Shown: piece after piece, positions 21,201 to 32,100 of the stretch
How the letters are laid out: each line of letters begins with the position of its first letter
Position numbering within the stretch: the first letter of the stretch is position 1
Assembly (NCBI RefSeq): GCF_037042905.1
Contig: NC_087247.1
Coordinates: 44,942,420-45,006,419, forward strand
DNA from: Lytechinus pictus
Lineage: Eukaryota; Echinodermata; Echinoidea; Temnopleuroida; Toxopneustidae
DNA length: 64,000 bases
Reading direction: 5' to 3'
Made by a program: the position numbers and the translations under genes
Notes under the pieces: model-generated
What the model saw: only the letters and a program-made list of their open reading frames with translations
The model's database searches: none
Told to the model about the DNA's origin: nothing

Positions 21201-24200
21201 TGTTGTATCAGGTTATTTCACATTTTTATTAGCAGAATATTATTCAGGCATCTGTTGTTCTATTCACCTTTAGTGTGCCTCAGACACATTTTTGTGCAAT
21301 AGTTCTTATAATTTATACAATATTAATAATTTACTTTCTCTTTAATACTGGTAGTTCAGGCTTTGCAAGCAACAATACTACTTACTGTGTGTCTGTGGAT
21401 TAGTTTCCAATTATTCACACCAAGCAAGGATTTTTTTTATATATTGTCTCAAAGATGAACAAGAAATCTATTTTTTTTTTCAAAACAAGCTCTGCCATTC
21501 TGCTTTGTACATACGTCTCCCACCTTCCCATTTTTCTCAAAATTTAGCTAAATGTGGGCATTTGTAGTGTTGACCAAGATACTTCTCCCCAAGAAAAAAT
21601 AACTTATGTCAAGTAATTGTATGCGTTATCGATTTGATTCTTATAACAGGAGGAGAATGGCTAAAAAGCAATCTGGAGAGCAAGACGAAGAAGAAAAGGA
21701 TGATGGTGGAGATCTCTTGACTGCCCTCGACTTGGAGGATATAGCCACAGAAGAGTTAGCAGGATTTCAGGTAGCACCAAGACTTACAGGTAGGTTATAT
21801 TTCAAAATGGTACTACAGTAACAGTTACACACAGTATTTCTTTCCCCTTGGCCTTAGATAATTACAGAACTGTCTGCACTTACAAGATGAACAGAAGTTG
21901 CTTCATAATTCTCTGTCAGGGCTTGTAGAAAAACCATGATTGTGATGTTAGAGCAATTCTACAACTCTAATGCCAGATAATAATGAATCACCTGATGTGA
22001 CCTATGGCTATACATTCCATACACATCCCAAATTGTGGCAGTCTTTGTATTCTTTTTATTTCTTGGAATCATCAATGATGAAAGTCTTGAAATAACTTGG
22101 AATTAAATACATAAGTCGTCAATACACCATTAAAAAATGTTACATTCAAATGAATTCCTACAATTGCTGGAATATTTAGCTGTATTAGATTAATATGTAT
22201 TGTGTCATCCCAGTGGGTGACTTTGCATGTAAACGGTCAAGCCCACGCCAATAACAAAATTGTAGTGGTCATAAGTACTCTATAAATGGGAGAATAATAG
22301 TCCTTACAACTACAAACAACTCGCCAAGTGAGATTTACATAATCTTGGTGATCATGTCATTCAAATTTTATTAATCCTTGTTCGATTTCTGTCTAACTTC
22401 CACCATTCTGTTTTTCATATTTTCTCTCCTTTCATACAAATTATTTATAACCAAAGTTGGATTCTCTTTTAACAAAAGAATTTTAATGTACAAATTGTTG
22501 GCGGTCATCCGAACCGTTGTATCACACATACGACGTTGCAAACCCATTTCAGAGAAAATTGACTTCAAAGTTTACTAAAATTTTCACACTTAGCACTCCA
22601 GCCTTACAACATATTCATTGCTAGAAAAATACATGGTTGGAAAGACCAAGACAATTGCTTGACAAGGGTATCCTTATTTCTACACAAAACCAAGGGGCAG
22701 AGAAAATATCGCAAAAGAGCTACATGCTTGTAATTTCGGTTTGAGTGGTTTAGATTTCCCCCGTACAAAAACGCCATAGGGAATACAACAACCCTGACCG
22801 TGATCTCAATGCGCGCGGTCAGTCAAAACGTTGTATCGCTTTTCACGTGCAAAGTCAATGCAGTGCAGATGGCCAATACGACAGTTTGGCTGACCGCGTG
22901 CATTCAAAACGCGGTCAGTCAAAACGTTGTATTGCTCTGCTACTGTACACGTTTCCAATGGGATTTGCACATTTTATTAAAAATTTGTACGGCATCGCCA
23001 TGAAAATCTTCTCATATCTAAGAAACTAAAATAAATTGCTGTCTAGAAATTTAGTTATGAATAAAATAGGACTTGTACTTTCATCTTCTGCAAAAATCTC
23101 AAAATCAATTTTTTTTGGGACCAAAATTGACTGATACGACGGTTCGGATGAACGCTGACGAAATGTTGGATCTCACTTTATCTGATGGAAATCATAATTA
23201 GGTATTGAAAATCTGATTTACAACTGAAGAACACGTTCAAGTCATGATAAAGTAATGTTTAATTTACAGACGGCTTTATGAAACACCACCCTGAAGACAA
23301 GATTTTTATTTTGTCCCCTTTCAAAATGTAATGGATTTGGCACTGAACCTAGAGCATGTACATATACAAGTATAAATTGGACAAAAAATATGATACCCAT
23401 GCTAAAATGAAGTAATGATAGTATATTATTAGCAGTTTTGCTGATTCATTTGAATGAATTTGAAAATGTTAACATTTAGAAATGTCATCTCATGCTATCA
23501 TTCTTAGGAGCTGATGAGAGAGACGAAAGACATTCCCTGGATCGTGAACTCTCAAATAAACTAGTGTTGATAGTCAAATGCAAGATGGGAAAGGATAGTG
23601 TGTGGCTGCTTCCATATGGCAACAGAGCAGAAGGAGAGACTATGAAAAATGTATGTACATGTGATAGTACTATTTTGCTTTCAATGTTAGTTTGAGATAA
23701 TCCAGATAAGAGATTTTTAGCAAAAGCTTCTTGATCGGTCTACCATAACGTCATTATTAGAGAGTTGTGTCTGCTATGAAACATGATGATCTAGGGTAAA
23801 TGCCCCTTTTATCAGTCTACCATAATATCTTAATGAGATAGTTGTCTCTGCTGCTAAACATGATTAGGATGATTATTAGGTTAGAACTAAACTGATCAAA
23901 GCGATACACATAAGTGATTGAGCATTATTCAGTATACCTTTTAAATTGTTTTGTTCCTGTAGGCAGCTGTGAGAGTGCTTGGGGACCATGCAGATGATTC
24001 AGGAGCTCTTAGGACTCACTTCATGGGTAATGCACCTGTTGGTTTCTACAAGCAACGTTACCCCAAGGCAGTCCAAGAGCAAACTGGAAAAGCAGGTGTC
24101 AAGGTGGGACCTGGAACTTTTTTTAATCCCTTTGACCATCACACCTCCCTCTTTCTATTTAGTTAACATTTTGTGAATATGAATTTAATTCCAATAAAGG

Positions 24201-25455
24201 AAAGCAGAAATGATGGCATTTCTTTTTTGTTTCGCCTGCATAGGAGAGCGAGACTAGGCACTGCTTTTCCGATGGCGGCGGTGTCGTCAACATTGAAATC
24301 TTAACAAAGGTTAAGTTTTTGAAATATCATAACTAAGAAAGTATATAGAGCTAGTTCATGAAACTTGTCCATAAGGGTAATCAAGTATTACTGAACATCC
24401 TGCCTGAGTTTCAGGTCATATGACCAAGGTCAAAAGTCATTTAGGGTCAATGATCCTAGACCATGTTGGGGGAATCAATATCAAAACCTTAACCAAGGTT
24501 AAGTTTTTGAAATGTCGTCATAACTTAGAAAGTATGTGGACCTAGTTCATGAAACTAGGGACATAAGGGTGATAGTGTATTACATAAGATTCTGCCTGAG
24601 TTTCAGGTCACATGACTAAGGTCAAAGGTCACTTAGGGTCAACAAACTTTTACCACGTTGGGGGTATTTGTGGAATTGTCGTCATAACTTTGAAATCTTA
24701 TCGATGTAGTTCATGAAACTTAGACATAAGAGCAATTAAGTATCCCTTTGCGAGTTTCAGGTCACATGACCAAAGTCAAAGGTAATTTAGGGTCAATGAA
24801 CTTTGGCCATGTTGGGGGTATTTGTTAAATTGGCATCATAACTTAGAAAGTTAATGATTCTACATATGTAGTTCATGAAACATAGACATAATTAAGTATG
24901 AATTATTGTTTTGCACACGTCTTAAGTCACATGATCATGGTCAAAGGGCATGTTGGGTCAATGGACATAGTATTTCATCATCATATGAGTGTTTTCTTTG
25001 TGAATAATTATTTAATATTAATAGCCTTTTTTCAAAGTTAGCACTGCTGCTATATCGAATCGCCCAATGCAGGCGAGACTGCCAGAGGCGTTCCACTTGT
25101 TCCAAGTCACGAACAGCGATCCATAATCAATCAATAAAACATTGTCTTAATTTCAAAATGTTTTCTGCCTGTAGGCAGCTGTTAGAGTGTATGGGGCTAT
25201 GTACCATGGGTGGACCCATGAACTCTTATTGAATTCTATAAGTATTAAGAATTTGATTGCAGCAGATTTATCCTTTTGATTTCTTATACTATGCAGGTAT
25301 TTTTCTTCAAAGCCCAGTACGTATCAGGAATATTTGAGAAGAAAACAGACTCGCCAGCTGTAGAAGACTACCTGTGGGTAACTCAAGAAGAATTACATCA
25401 GTACCTCTCAGAACCATATCTACAATCTATCCAGAAATTTATGTTGCCTTTATGA
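18232..25455 (+). CDS. MRPL46: Mitochondrial ribosomal protein L46, complete gene
   Basis: Six coding exons join in one frame: 18232-18319, 20745-20988, 21650-21789, 23508-23650, 23963-24103, 25297-25455, giving 304 residues. An in-frame TGA at 18226-18228 and a purine at -3 support the start. Residues 1-30 (MASAVNFGRGLLLSSCRLGS onward) are Arg/Ser-rich without acids, a typical mitochondrial presequence. PWQLASAVCLERFPVV, the acidic NNVELEKSALSQHEL helix and LTALDLEDIATEELAGF match the N-terminal half of MRPL46. LVLIVKCKMGKDSVWLLPYG, FMGNAPVGFYKQRYPKAV and VFFFKAQYVSG match its Nudix-like C-terminal half. The human protein has 279 residues. It is a component of the large subunit of mitochondrial ribosomes. 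All introns are GT/AG. Introns 1 and 5 carry repeats (19043-19869, 24229-25090). Confidence 0.93.
18540..18660. repeat. Fragment of a CAGACGGC-ended repeat in MRPL46 intron 1
   Basis: AGACAGCTGGCAGCCGTCTG at about 18543-18562, followed by TTCGAGGAGTTTTT, recurs at 30120-30160. CACAGACGGCTCG at about 18611 is the inverted counterpart. It is probably a short TIR element or part of one. GC-rich sequence at 18470-18535 directly precedes it. Confidence 0.45.
19043..19869. mobile_element. Foldback element (TAGCCAGG family) in MRPL46 intron 1
   Basis: The left end TAGCCAGGAGGCTTCTTGAG and the right end CTCAAGAAGCCTCCTGGCTA are exact inverts, and the arms stay complementary up to about 19432 and from about 19496, leaving a loop of about 60 bases. 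The flanks GACCTAGG (19035-19042) and GGCCTAGG (19870-19877) agree at 7 of 8 bases, a target-site duplication with one change. The terminal 40 bases match those of the element at 30237-31879. The open frames inside (18853-19285) are by-products. Confidence 0.85.
20004..20230. repeat. Half-copy of a dispersed repeat
   Basis: GGACAAGTCCACCC at about 20007, AAAAGAGAAAAATCCAACAA and the TCATCAAAATCGGATGTAA / CAAATGAGGG...GATGACATCACTCA stretches recur in similar order near 7227, 17519 and in the CCGGACCATCC elements. No inverted partner lies nearby. Confidence 0.5.
22505..23151. repeat. Inverted repeat with internal direct repeat, MRPL46 intron 3
   Basis: TCATCCGAACCGTTGTATCA (22505-22524) and TGATACGACGGTTCGGATGA (23132-23151) are inverted with one mismatch. 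Between them GCGGTCAGTCAAAACGTTGT occurs twice in direct orientation (22815 and 22911). This is probably an old TIR element; nothing is encoded. Confidence 0.5.
24229..25090 (+). repeat. Four-copy tandem repeat array in MRPL46 intron 5
   Basis: A unit of about 160-190 bases (GTTCATGAAACT...ACATAAGGGTAAT...GAGTTTCAGGTCACATGACC...AAGGTCAAAGGTCA...TTAGGGTCAA...CATAACTTAGAAAGT) starts near 24353, 24545, 24709 and 24870, increasingly diverged. The array is bracketed by TTTCGCCTGCATAGGAGAGC (24230) and ATGCAGGCGAGACTGCC (25067), inverted ends that suggest a single transposable unit carrying internal tandem repeats. Confidence 0.7.
25171..25205 (+). pseudogene. Relic duplicate of MRPL46 exon 5 start
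   Basis: CCTGTAGGCAGCTGTTAGAG followed by TGTATGGGG closely matches the acceptor and first 20 or so bases of exon 5 (CCTGTAGGCAGCTGTGAGAG, then TGCTTGGGG, at 23957 onward). The similarity fades after about 30 bases and the frame soon meets stops, so it is not a used exon. Confidence 0.5.
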
Positions 25456-25695
25456 CAGTGCACTTATCAAGATTTATATTGAACTTATGTTTTGAGAAGA
25501 CACTTACATGTTTACATGGTAGAGGAATATTGTTGGTATCCCTTCCTCTGAACATAGAAAGCAGAATCCAACTGGCCAACCTTTATAGTCTACAGTCTAC
25601 AGACTCACAGGGAATGTATTATAACACTATGGCTTATAGTTGATAGCCTAGCTGGTGTACTCTCTGTATCAATAAACAGAGAGGGTAGGGACACA
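25456..25695 (+). other. Probable 3' UTR of MRPL46
   Basis: AATAAA at 25671-25676 is the first polyadenylation signal after the stop codon. Downstream AATAAAA-like signals near 26388 could be alternatives. Confidence 0.45.
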
Positions 25696-25699
25696 ATAA

Positions 25700-27200
25700 T
25701 CCTCAGGGTCTTGTGATCAAGACAGGATGTTCTATATTACAGTTAACAAGGATTTGTACTTGCTCATGACATGAAGAATAACCTTTCAGTGGAGAAAGCC
25801 AAGTCCACCACAACAGGAAGTTGATGTGAAAAGATAGAGGAAACTCAAAGAAGGAATAAGGAATTTAGAATTTTTGTGAATTATAAATTCATAATCAAAT
25901 TTTTCAATTTTTGTGTATTTGGAATGTCAACCAAGCTGCTATGCTATACTTACATCATAGAAGAAGTACGGGGGAAAAAATGTATCCCATATTTCCAAGT
26001 AATAAAATCCATACATGTGCAAAAGAAATCAGCAGTTCTCTGCTTATCACCTGTGTTGAGCAGATAACAATTAAAAACAAGCAAATTTGTTCAATGCCGT
26101 AATTTTCTAATTCTACACCCCATTTTGATTGAATTTTAAACTTTATGGTCATTAATTCCGTCTATTAATTCAAAGTCTAATGGACTTTTAGGAAAGGGGA
26201 TCTTAATTTTTATTAGATTAGTTTTAAAATTAGGAATTGAAGTACTCATTAAAAGAAAATTAAAGTGACATGCAGTATTGCTATGCTAGTAGTGATTGAT
26301 AGAATGCTTCAAAGCACTGGTAGTATATTTTCCCACAAGTGGAAAGCTCAGCAACAAAGCTGAGGAGACTTGTTTTGTCACCTGAATACAATAAAAACAG
26401 TCCAATCATATTTGCTAAACAGATGGCACAGAAATGTTTTGTCTACAGTTGCTTGGAAAAACTTGTGACATGAAATCTTGATGTTATATGTCTTTCCCTG
26501 CAATTTCAGATTTTTGTTTTAAAGACTGGAAGCCTATAATGGCATATCTTATAAATGATGTAATTTTTTTGTTTACCATGTCTAAACTTAAAACATCATA
26601 TATAGCTCTGTTTTATCATACATGAATTATGCTTTGTACTTCATACATTCATATGTACCTCTCAACATTGCCTAATTATCGTGTACAATGATTTTGAATA
26701 TGAAATACATCTATGAATGTATGTGTAATTATTATATGCTTCCAACTGTGTCTCCTTTGTTATGGGATCAGTTGCTTGTGGATATGTTCAAAAGTGTTGA
26801 AAGTTGTTGAAAGAGTCTTTTCTTTTCTTCTCACTACTTGAAAAATCATGCGGGTCCCACCCCCTGCCCCCTTTTAGTAATGCCCTTGCCTTACGGCAAT
26901 ATAACCTTCATGTATTTAGATACTGAAATAATATTTTTTACTACAAAAAGAGTGCTTATATTCCTTACTTCATCCACCTTGTTATATCAAGGATATAGTG
27001 TCCCAAGAATTTAATGTGGTTCTAATTATTGAACAGGATCCCATTATATGCATTACAATAAAAACACCTAATGGACAAGATATGCTTTCAAAAATCCTTA
27101 CCTGTATATCTATCATAAAAAGCTGTGAATTGCATATTACATGAAACAGACGAGTATAGCCTTTGTTTTTTTTTATTACATTGTTCTGATCATGATCAGT
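25700..27200. other. Intergenic stretch without a recognised gene
   Basis: AT-rich sequence between MRPL46 and the next gene. Frames of up to about 96 codons have no similarity I recognise. From 27200 (AAAGGGGAATTCAACCTTGG) to about 27480 the sequence has the style of a MITE half (AAACATTGGTGAAAGTTTGA, TATGACATCACCAATG) without a clear partner. Confidence 0.35.
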
Positions 27201-27859
27201 CATGCATTTAAAGGGGAATTCAACCTTGGTCATTAAATGTTGTGTGAGAGAGGAGAGAAATAGGATAAACATTGGTGAAAGTTTGAAAGAAATAGGACAA
27301 GCAATAATAAAGCCATCAAAATATATTTTGTTTTAGGTCCACATGAAAGAAAAAATATTATTATAGGTAAAACTTTTGAGAAAATAAAACTTTTATATGT
27401 ATTGGAGGAAATGGAAGAGTAGTCATTATGACATCACCAATGTGGCCAATTTGAAGTCTCCATGGGCATGGTGATAACCAGTTTTTACAACTTAAAAGTT
27501 TATAACTTTCTTAATTTTTGTGTGATATTGTTCAAGCTTTCACTTATCTACTTGTCTGATTTTGGTTGGATTCGTCTTTGATATGAATTCACCCATATTT
27601 TCAAACCTTTTCATGAGCACTAGAATGTGTTTAATGCTTAAATGATCATAACATGAAATGCTGTTGAGCTCTGCGTAGTGTCTAGTCATGCTACAATGAT
27701 CATGACTTCTTATTTCATTGTACAAAATTCAGATTTTTTTTTTTTTTTTTTTTGGGGGGGGGCATTGAATATGAAGTTTGAACAATATTTGAGATATTAT
27801 TTAATTCGTACCGAAAAAATGAGTATCACCAATTGAAATGAATTATATATCAAAGTACA

Positions 27860-28575
27860 GGGGCGGTATTCTGAGGTCATTTTATCTTTAAAATATTTGA
27901 TTTTATCTCTTAAAATGAAATTGGTATTCTGAAATGACATTTTATCTCTCAGATAAAATTCAAAATTTTATCTTGGGTATCTATAGTGCCTGCGTAGACT
28001 TACCAATCGTGTATTTTACAATTGCAACGTGAATGATGTGCTTGTGCCCATGTTACTTTGAAGAAAATATTAAATAAACTTAAGGTCGGGGCTATTTTAT
28101 CTCCGCTACGTTGATTCCATCAATATTTCTAGGTGAATTATTCCAAATGTTGACATGAAAATATATTTATTGAGAATAACACCTTAACGTTATTCCTGTA
28201 CAATCAGGAATTATTTCATTAGACTTTTCTTGACTATAATATCGTCAGTGAACTGATGCTTGAAAAGATGCGATAAAGACTTCGAAAAAGATGAGAGTAT
28301 TTTCATTTTTTAAAAGAAACCTCTGTAAATACGTGCAAGTGTATTTGAAGTCAAGAATTGACGCAATCTCTCTCCTTTGCCACACGTGGCAGAATTGGTT
28401 GAGTGAGATGAGAAAGCTATAAAAGCACATTTCTCATTGGATATTGATTTAGGTGTGTCTTACAGAGATAAAATGAAGATAAAATTGTTCTCAGAATACC
28501 AATTCAGAGAGATATTAATTAAGGGTAAAATATTTTATTTTATCTGAGATAAAATGGATCTCAGAATACCACCTC
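27860..28575. mobile_element. MITE with GGCGGTATTCTGAG ends
   Basis: The left end GGGGCGGTATTCTGAGGTCA and the right end TCTCAGAATACCACCTCA are inverted. Internally GGTATTCTGAAATGAC and the motif TTTTATCTC...GAGATAAAAT repeat on both arms. It encodes nothing. A C run at 28681-28698 and a G run at 28815-28827 follow outside it. Confidence 0.65.
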
Positions 28576-29126
28576 AGGATAACATCTCATCTCAGAAAAA
28601 AGTCATATTATGATCATTGAAGTATCGTGAGTTATGTATCGATCAGAAGCAGACGCATAGTATCAACTCGTCAATGTAAGTCCCCCCCCCCCCCCCCCAG
28701 ATGAACTAAAAGAACCAAAAATGCTGAAGAGTGTTGGAAAGAGCTGAAATTAATTGAAGAGTTCCAATATAAACTTCCAATACTTTTGTCCCTTTGTACA
28801 GGTTGGTGAAATTGGGGGGGGGGGGGGTGCAGTGGTCCATGATCACACTGAAGGCTTAGCCAATGACAAGATCATTAATGAGTTAATAACAAAGTAGTCT
28901 GATGGGGGAAAATGTGTTTTGTGTGTGATGGTGTATGTGTTTCAGTGTGTGCGTGAAATGATGCTAGCTCGCATAATTATCAATCGATCTCGCTCTCGAT
29001 ATTTAGCTTTGTCTTTGGCTTTGTCAAATTGGCAACAATTCATCAACATCGTCACGTCAATCAATTATCTGCCATTTTGACTTCTTGTCCTCATCGCTCA
29101 GAACACCGTGCATTTTGTGATTTATA

Positions 29127-32100
29127 ATGGCACTTGACAAAGATTATTATTTGTACAGCATCAGAAGAGATTCTTTGTTGGATTCTGAAGATGATTCTGC
29201 TTTGATTTCTAGGTATGTTTATTTGCTTATGCATGAAATTTAAATACAAGGTACAGATCTCCTACTGCATGCATACTGCTGCGTGATTTAGCTCTTCGCA
29301 ATCAGCATTCGGCAGCATGACTACGGAAATCGGAATGCACTGCACTTTCCATCGCATCGACGTCAATCAGCATGCACGCTAACCCAGGGAGCTCCGGCCT
29401 AGCCTGGAGGCGTCTGGGGAGGGAAAGACATATACTGTACGTATGGTCCCTCCCCTAACGCCTGGGAGCCTAAGCTATATTTCCACACGCACGGGTATAA
29501 AACCTGAAACTTTCGCCCCCGAGATTTCTACTTTCCCTCTAAAAGATCTAGCCCTAAAACATGTACATGGAGTTAAACTTCATTCCCAACATTTCTGCGA
29601 TATTGATTACATTTTTAAAGAAGAATTCATGAAAAAAAAACGAGAAAATGTTATGAAAAAATGAGAGAGCTTACGGCCGTGTTTACGTCGCCATCTTGAT
29701 TTCTTTGTCTTCCGCTTGGCGACAGCACGCAATCAACACGCGATTGCGTGCTGTCGCCAAGCGGAAGACAAAGAAATCAAGATGGCGACGTAAACACGGC
29801 CGTAAGCTCTCTCATCTTTTCATAACATTTTCTCGTTTTTTTTTCATGAATTCTTCTTTAAAAATGTAATCAATATCGCAGAAATGTTGGGAATGAAGTT
29901 TAACTCCATGTACATGTTTTAGGGCTAGATCTTTTAGAGGGAAAGTAGAAATCTCGGGGGCGAAAGTTTCAGGTTTTATACCCGTGCGTGTGGAAATATA
30001 GCTTAGGCTCCCAGGCGTTAGGGGAGGGACCATACGTACAGTATATGTCTTTCCCTCCCCAGACGCCTCCAGGCTACTCCGGCCCGCTAGAGCGGCCCCA
30101 GGAGTCGTCCGTGTAATACTGGCAGACAGCTGGCAGCCGTCTGTTTCGAGGAGTTTTTAATACATTTTTCCTAGTTCTGGCATTATCCTGGCCTGGTTTA
30201 GTCACCAGGAAAGACTTCCTTATGTCCCCTCCACCATAGCCAGGCGGCTTCTAGAGAGTAAAAATCATTTACTAACGTAAGGTCACTCTCATGAAGCCAG
30301 GGCTTCCGTCATATACTTTTTTAGTTTTGTGTGTACCTAGCCTGGAGGCGTCTGGGGAGTGAAAGACTTATACTGTACGTATGGTCACTCCCCTAACGCC
30401 TGGCACTGTGTCCTATACTATCCTACACACCGAGGGAAAATGCAACTATAGAAATGCGCCAAACTGCTAGTTATGTTTAGATTCTAGCTTTAAAACTTAT
30501 GTACATGGGTAAAAATATTGGTTGGCAACGTTTGGCAAAAAATAAGTGTTGATGGATTTGAAATGACGAATAAATTAATATGAATAAGAAAAGTAGAAGA
30601 GAGTTCACTTACACTTGTTGACATCGCCATCTTTGAATCCTTTTAATTGCAACCTAGTTACGTGACGCGTATAGAGGGCGGCAAAATCATGAGCGGTGCT
30701 AGATTAAAAAGTGCTAAAATGTCCCGCTTCAACCACTGAACTAGAAATACATAGAGAAAACATATTGCATTTTGCCTTCTACGGCGCGGCGCGTTCTCGA
30801 ACAATTGACCTAGCAAAATGGCGGCGGTCATGTGACTTATCGAGTTCGCCAGCGATGTTTTGCTTGGGTGTACACGGCTTCCACGTATTTCTAGTTCAGT
30901 GGTTGAAGCGGGACATTTTAGCACTTTTTAATCTAGCACCGCTCATGATTTTGCCGCCCTCTATACGCGTCACGTAACTAGGTTGCAATTAAAAGGATCA
31001 AAGATGGCGATGTCAACAAGTGTAAGTGAACTCTCTTCTACTTTTCTTATTCATATTAATTTATTCGTCATTTCAAATCCATCAACACTTATTTTTTGCC
31101 AAACGTTGCCAACCAATATTTTTACCCATGTACAAAAGTTTTAAAGCTAGAATCTAAACATAACTAGCAGTTTGGCGCATTTCTATAGTTGCATTTTCCC
31201 TCGGTGTGTAGGATAGTATAGGACACAGTGCCAGGCGTTAGGGGAGTGACCAGTCCATACGTACAGTATAAGTCTTTCACTCCCCAGACGCCTCCAGGCT
31301 ATGTGTACCACCAAAAAACCTGAAACTTTCGCCCCCGAGATTTCTACTTTCTTTCTAAAAGATCTAGCCCTAAATCATGTACATGGGATAAAACTTCATT
31401 TCCGACATTTCTACGCTCTCGTTGTTATTTTTGAACAAGAATTCAACAAAAAAATGAGAGAAATATTGTGTAAAGACGGAAGAGACTTGCCCGATGTTTA
31501 CGCCGCCATCTTGTTTCCTATTGTTCTTCGCCAACGTTACAGACGCGTGCGTCGGGTAACGTTGGGGAAGAACAATAGAAAACAAGATGGCGGCGTAATC
31601 ATCGGGCGAGTCTCTTCCATCTTTACACAATATTTCTCTCATTTTTTTGATGAATTCTTGTTAAAAAATAACAACGAGAGCGTAGAAATGTCGGAAATGA
31701 AGTTTTATCCCATGTACATGATTTAGGGCTAGATCTTTTAGAAAGAAAGTAGAAATCTCGGGGGTGAAAGTTTCAGGTTTTGGCTTCCATTGTGTGGGTC
31801 TATGGGATAGAAGGCCTGGCTTCATGAGAGTGACCTTACGTTAGTAAATGATTTTTACTCTCTAGAAGCCGCCTGGCTACTCCACCAGTGTCCACTAATT
31901 AAAAAAAATACTTCTCCAAAACCGGCAAAACTCCCTTCTTTCATTCTCTTTTTCTTCTTTTTTTTTTTCTTCTTACTACTGTCACTAGCCAGGCAGCTTC
32001 TAGAGAGTAAAAATCATTTACTAACGTAAGGTTATTCTCATACGTAGCCAGGCCTTCTAGTTCTATCTCATAGACCCACACAGAGCCAGCCAAAACCTGA

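Noticed and set aside
24353-25000. Regularly spaced repeats considered as a CRISPR-like array
   Set aside because: Units of 160-190 bases diverge throughout and have no unique spacers; the context is an animal gene intron.
29443-30033. Identical 73-codon frames on opposite strands that could look like a duplicated small gene
   Set aside because: They are the two arms of the palindrome 29400-30076 read outwards; no splice or start context supports coding, and related elements do not keep the frame.
30658-30977. Pair of 88-codon frames with shared ends on opposite strands
   Set aside because: Produced by the inverted arms of the 30338-31301 element.
31301-31726. Frames of 141 (+) and 90 (-) codons with shared segments
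   Set aside because: By-products of the foldback arms; the similarity is between the arms, not to a protein family.
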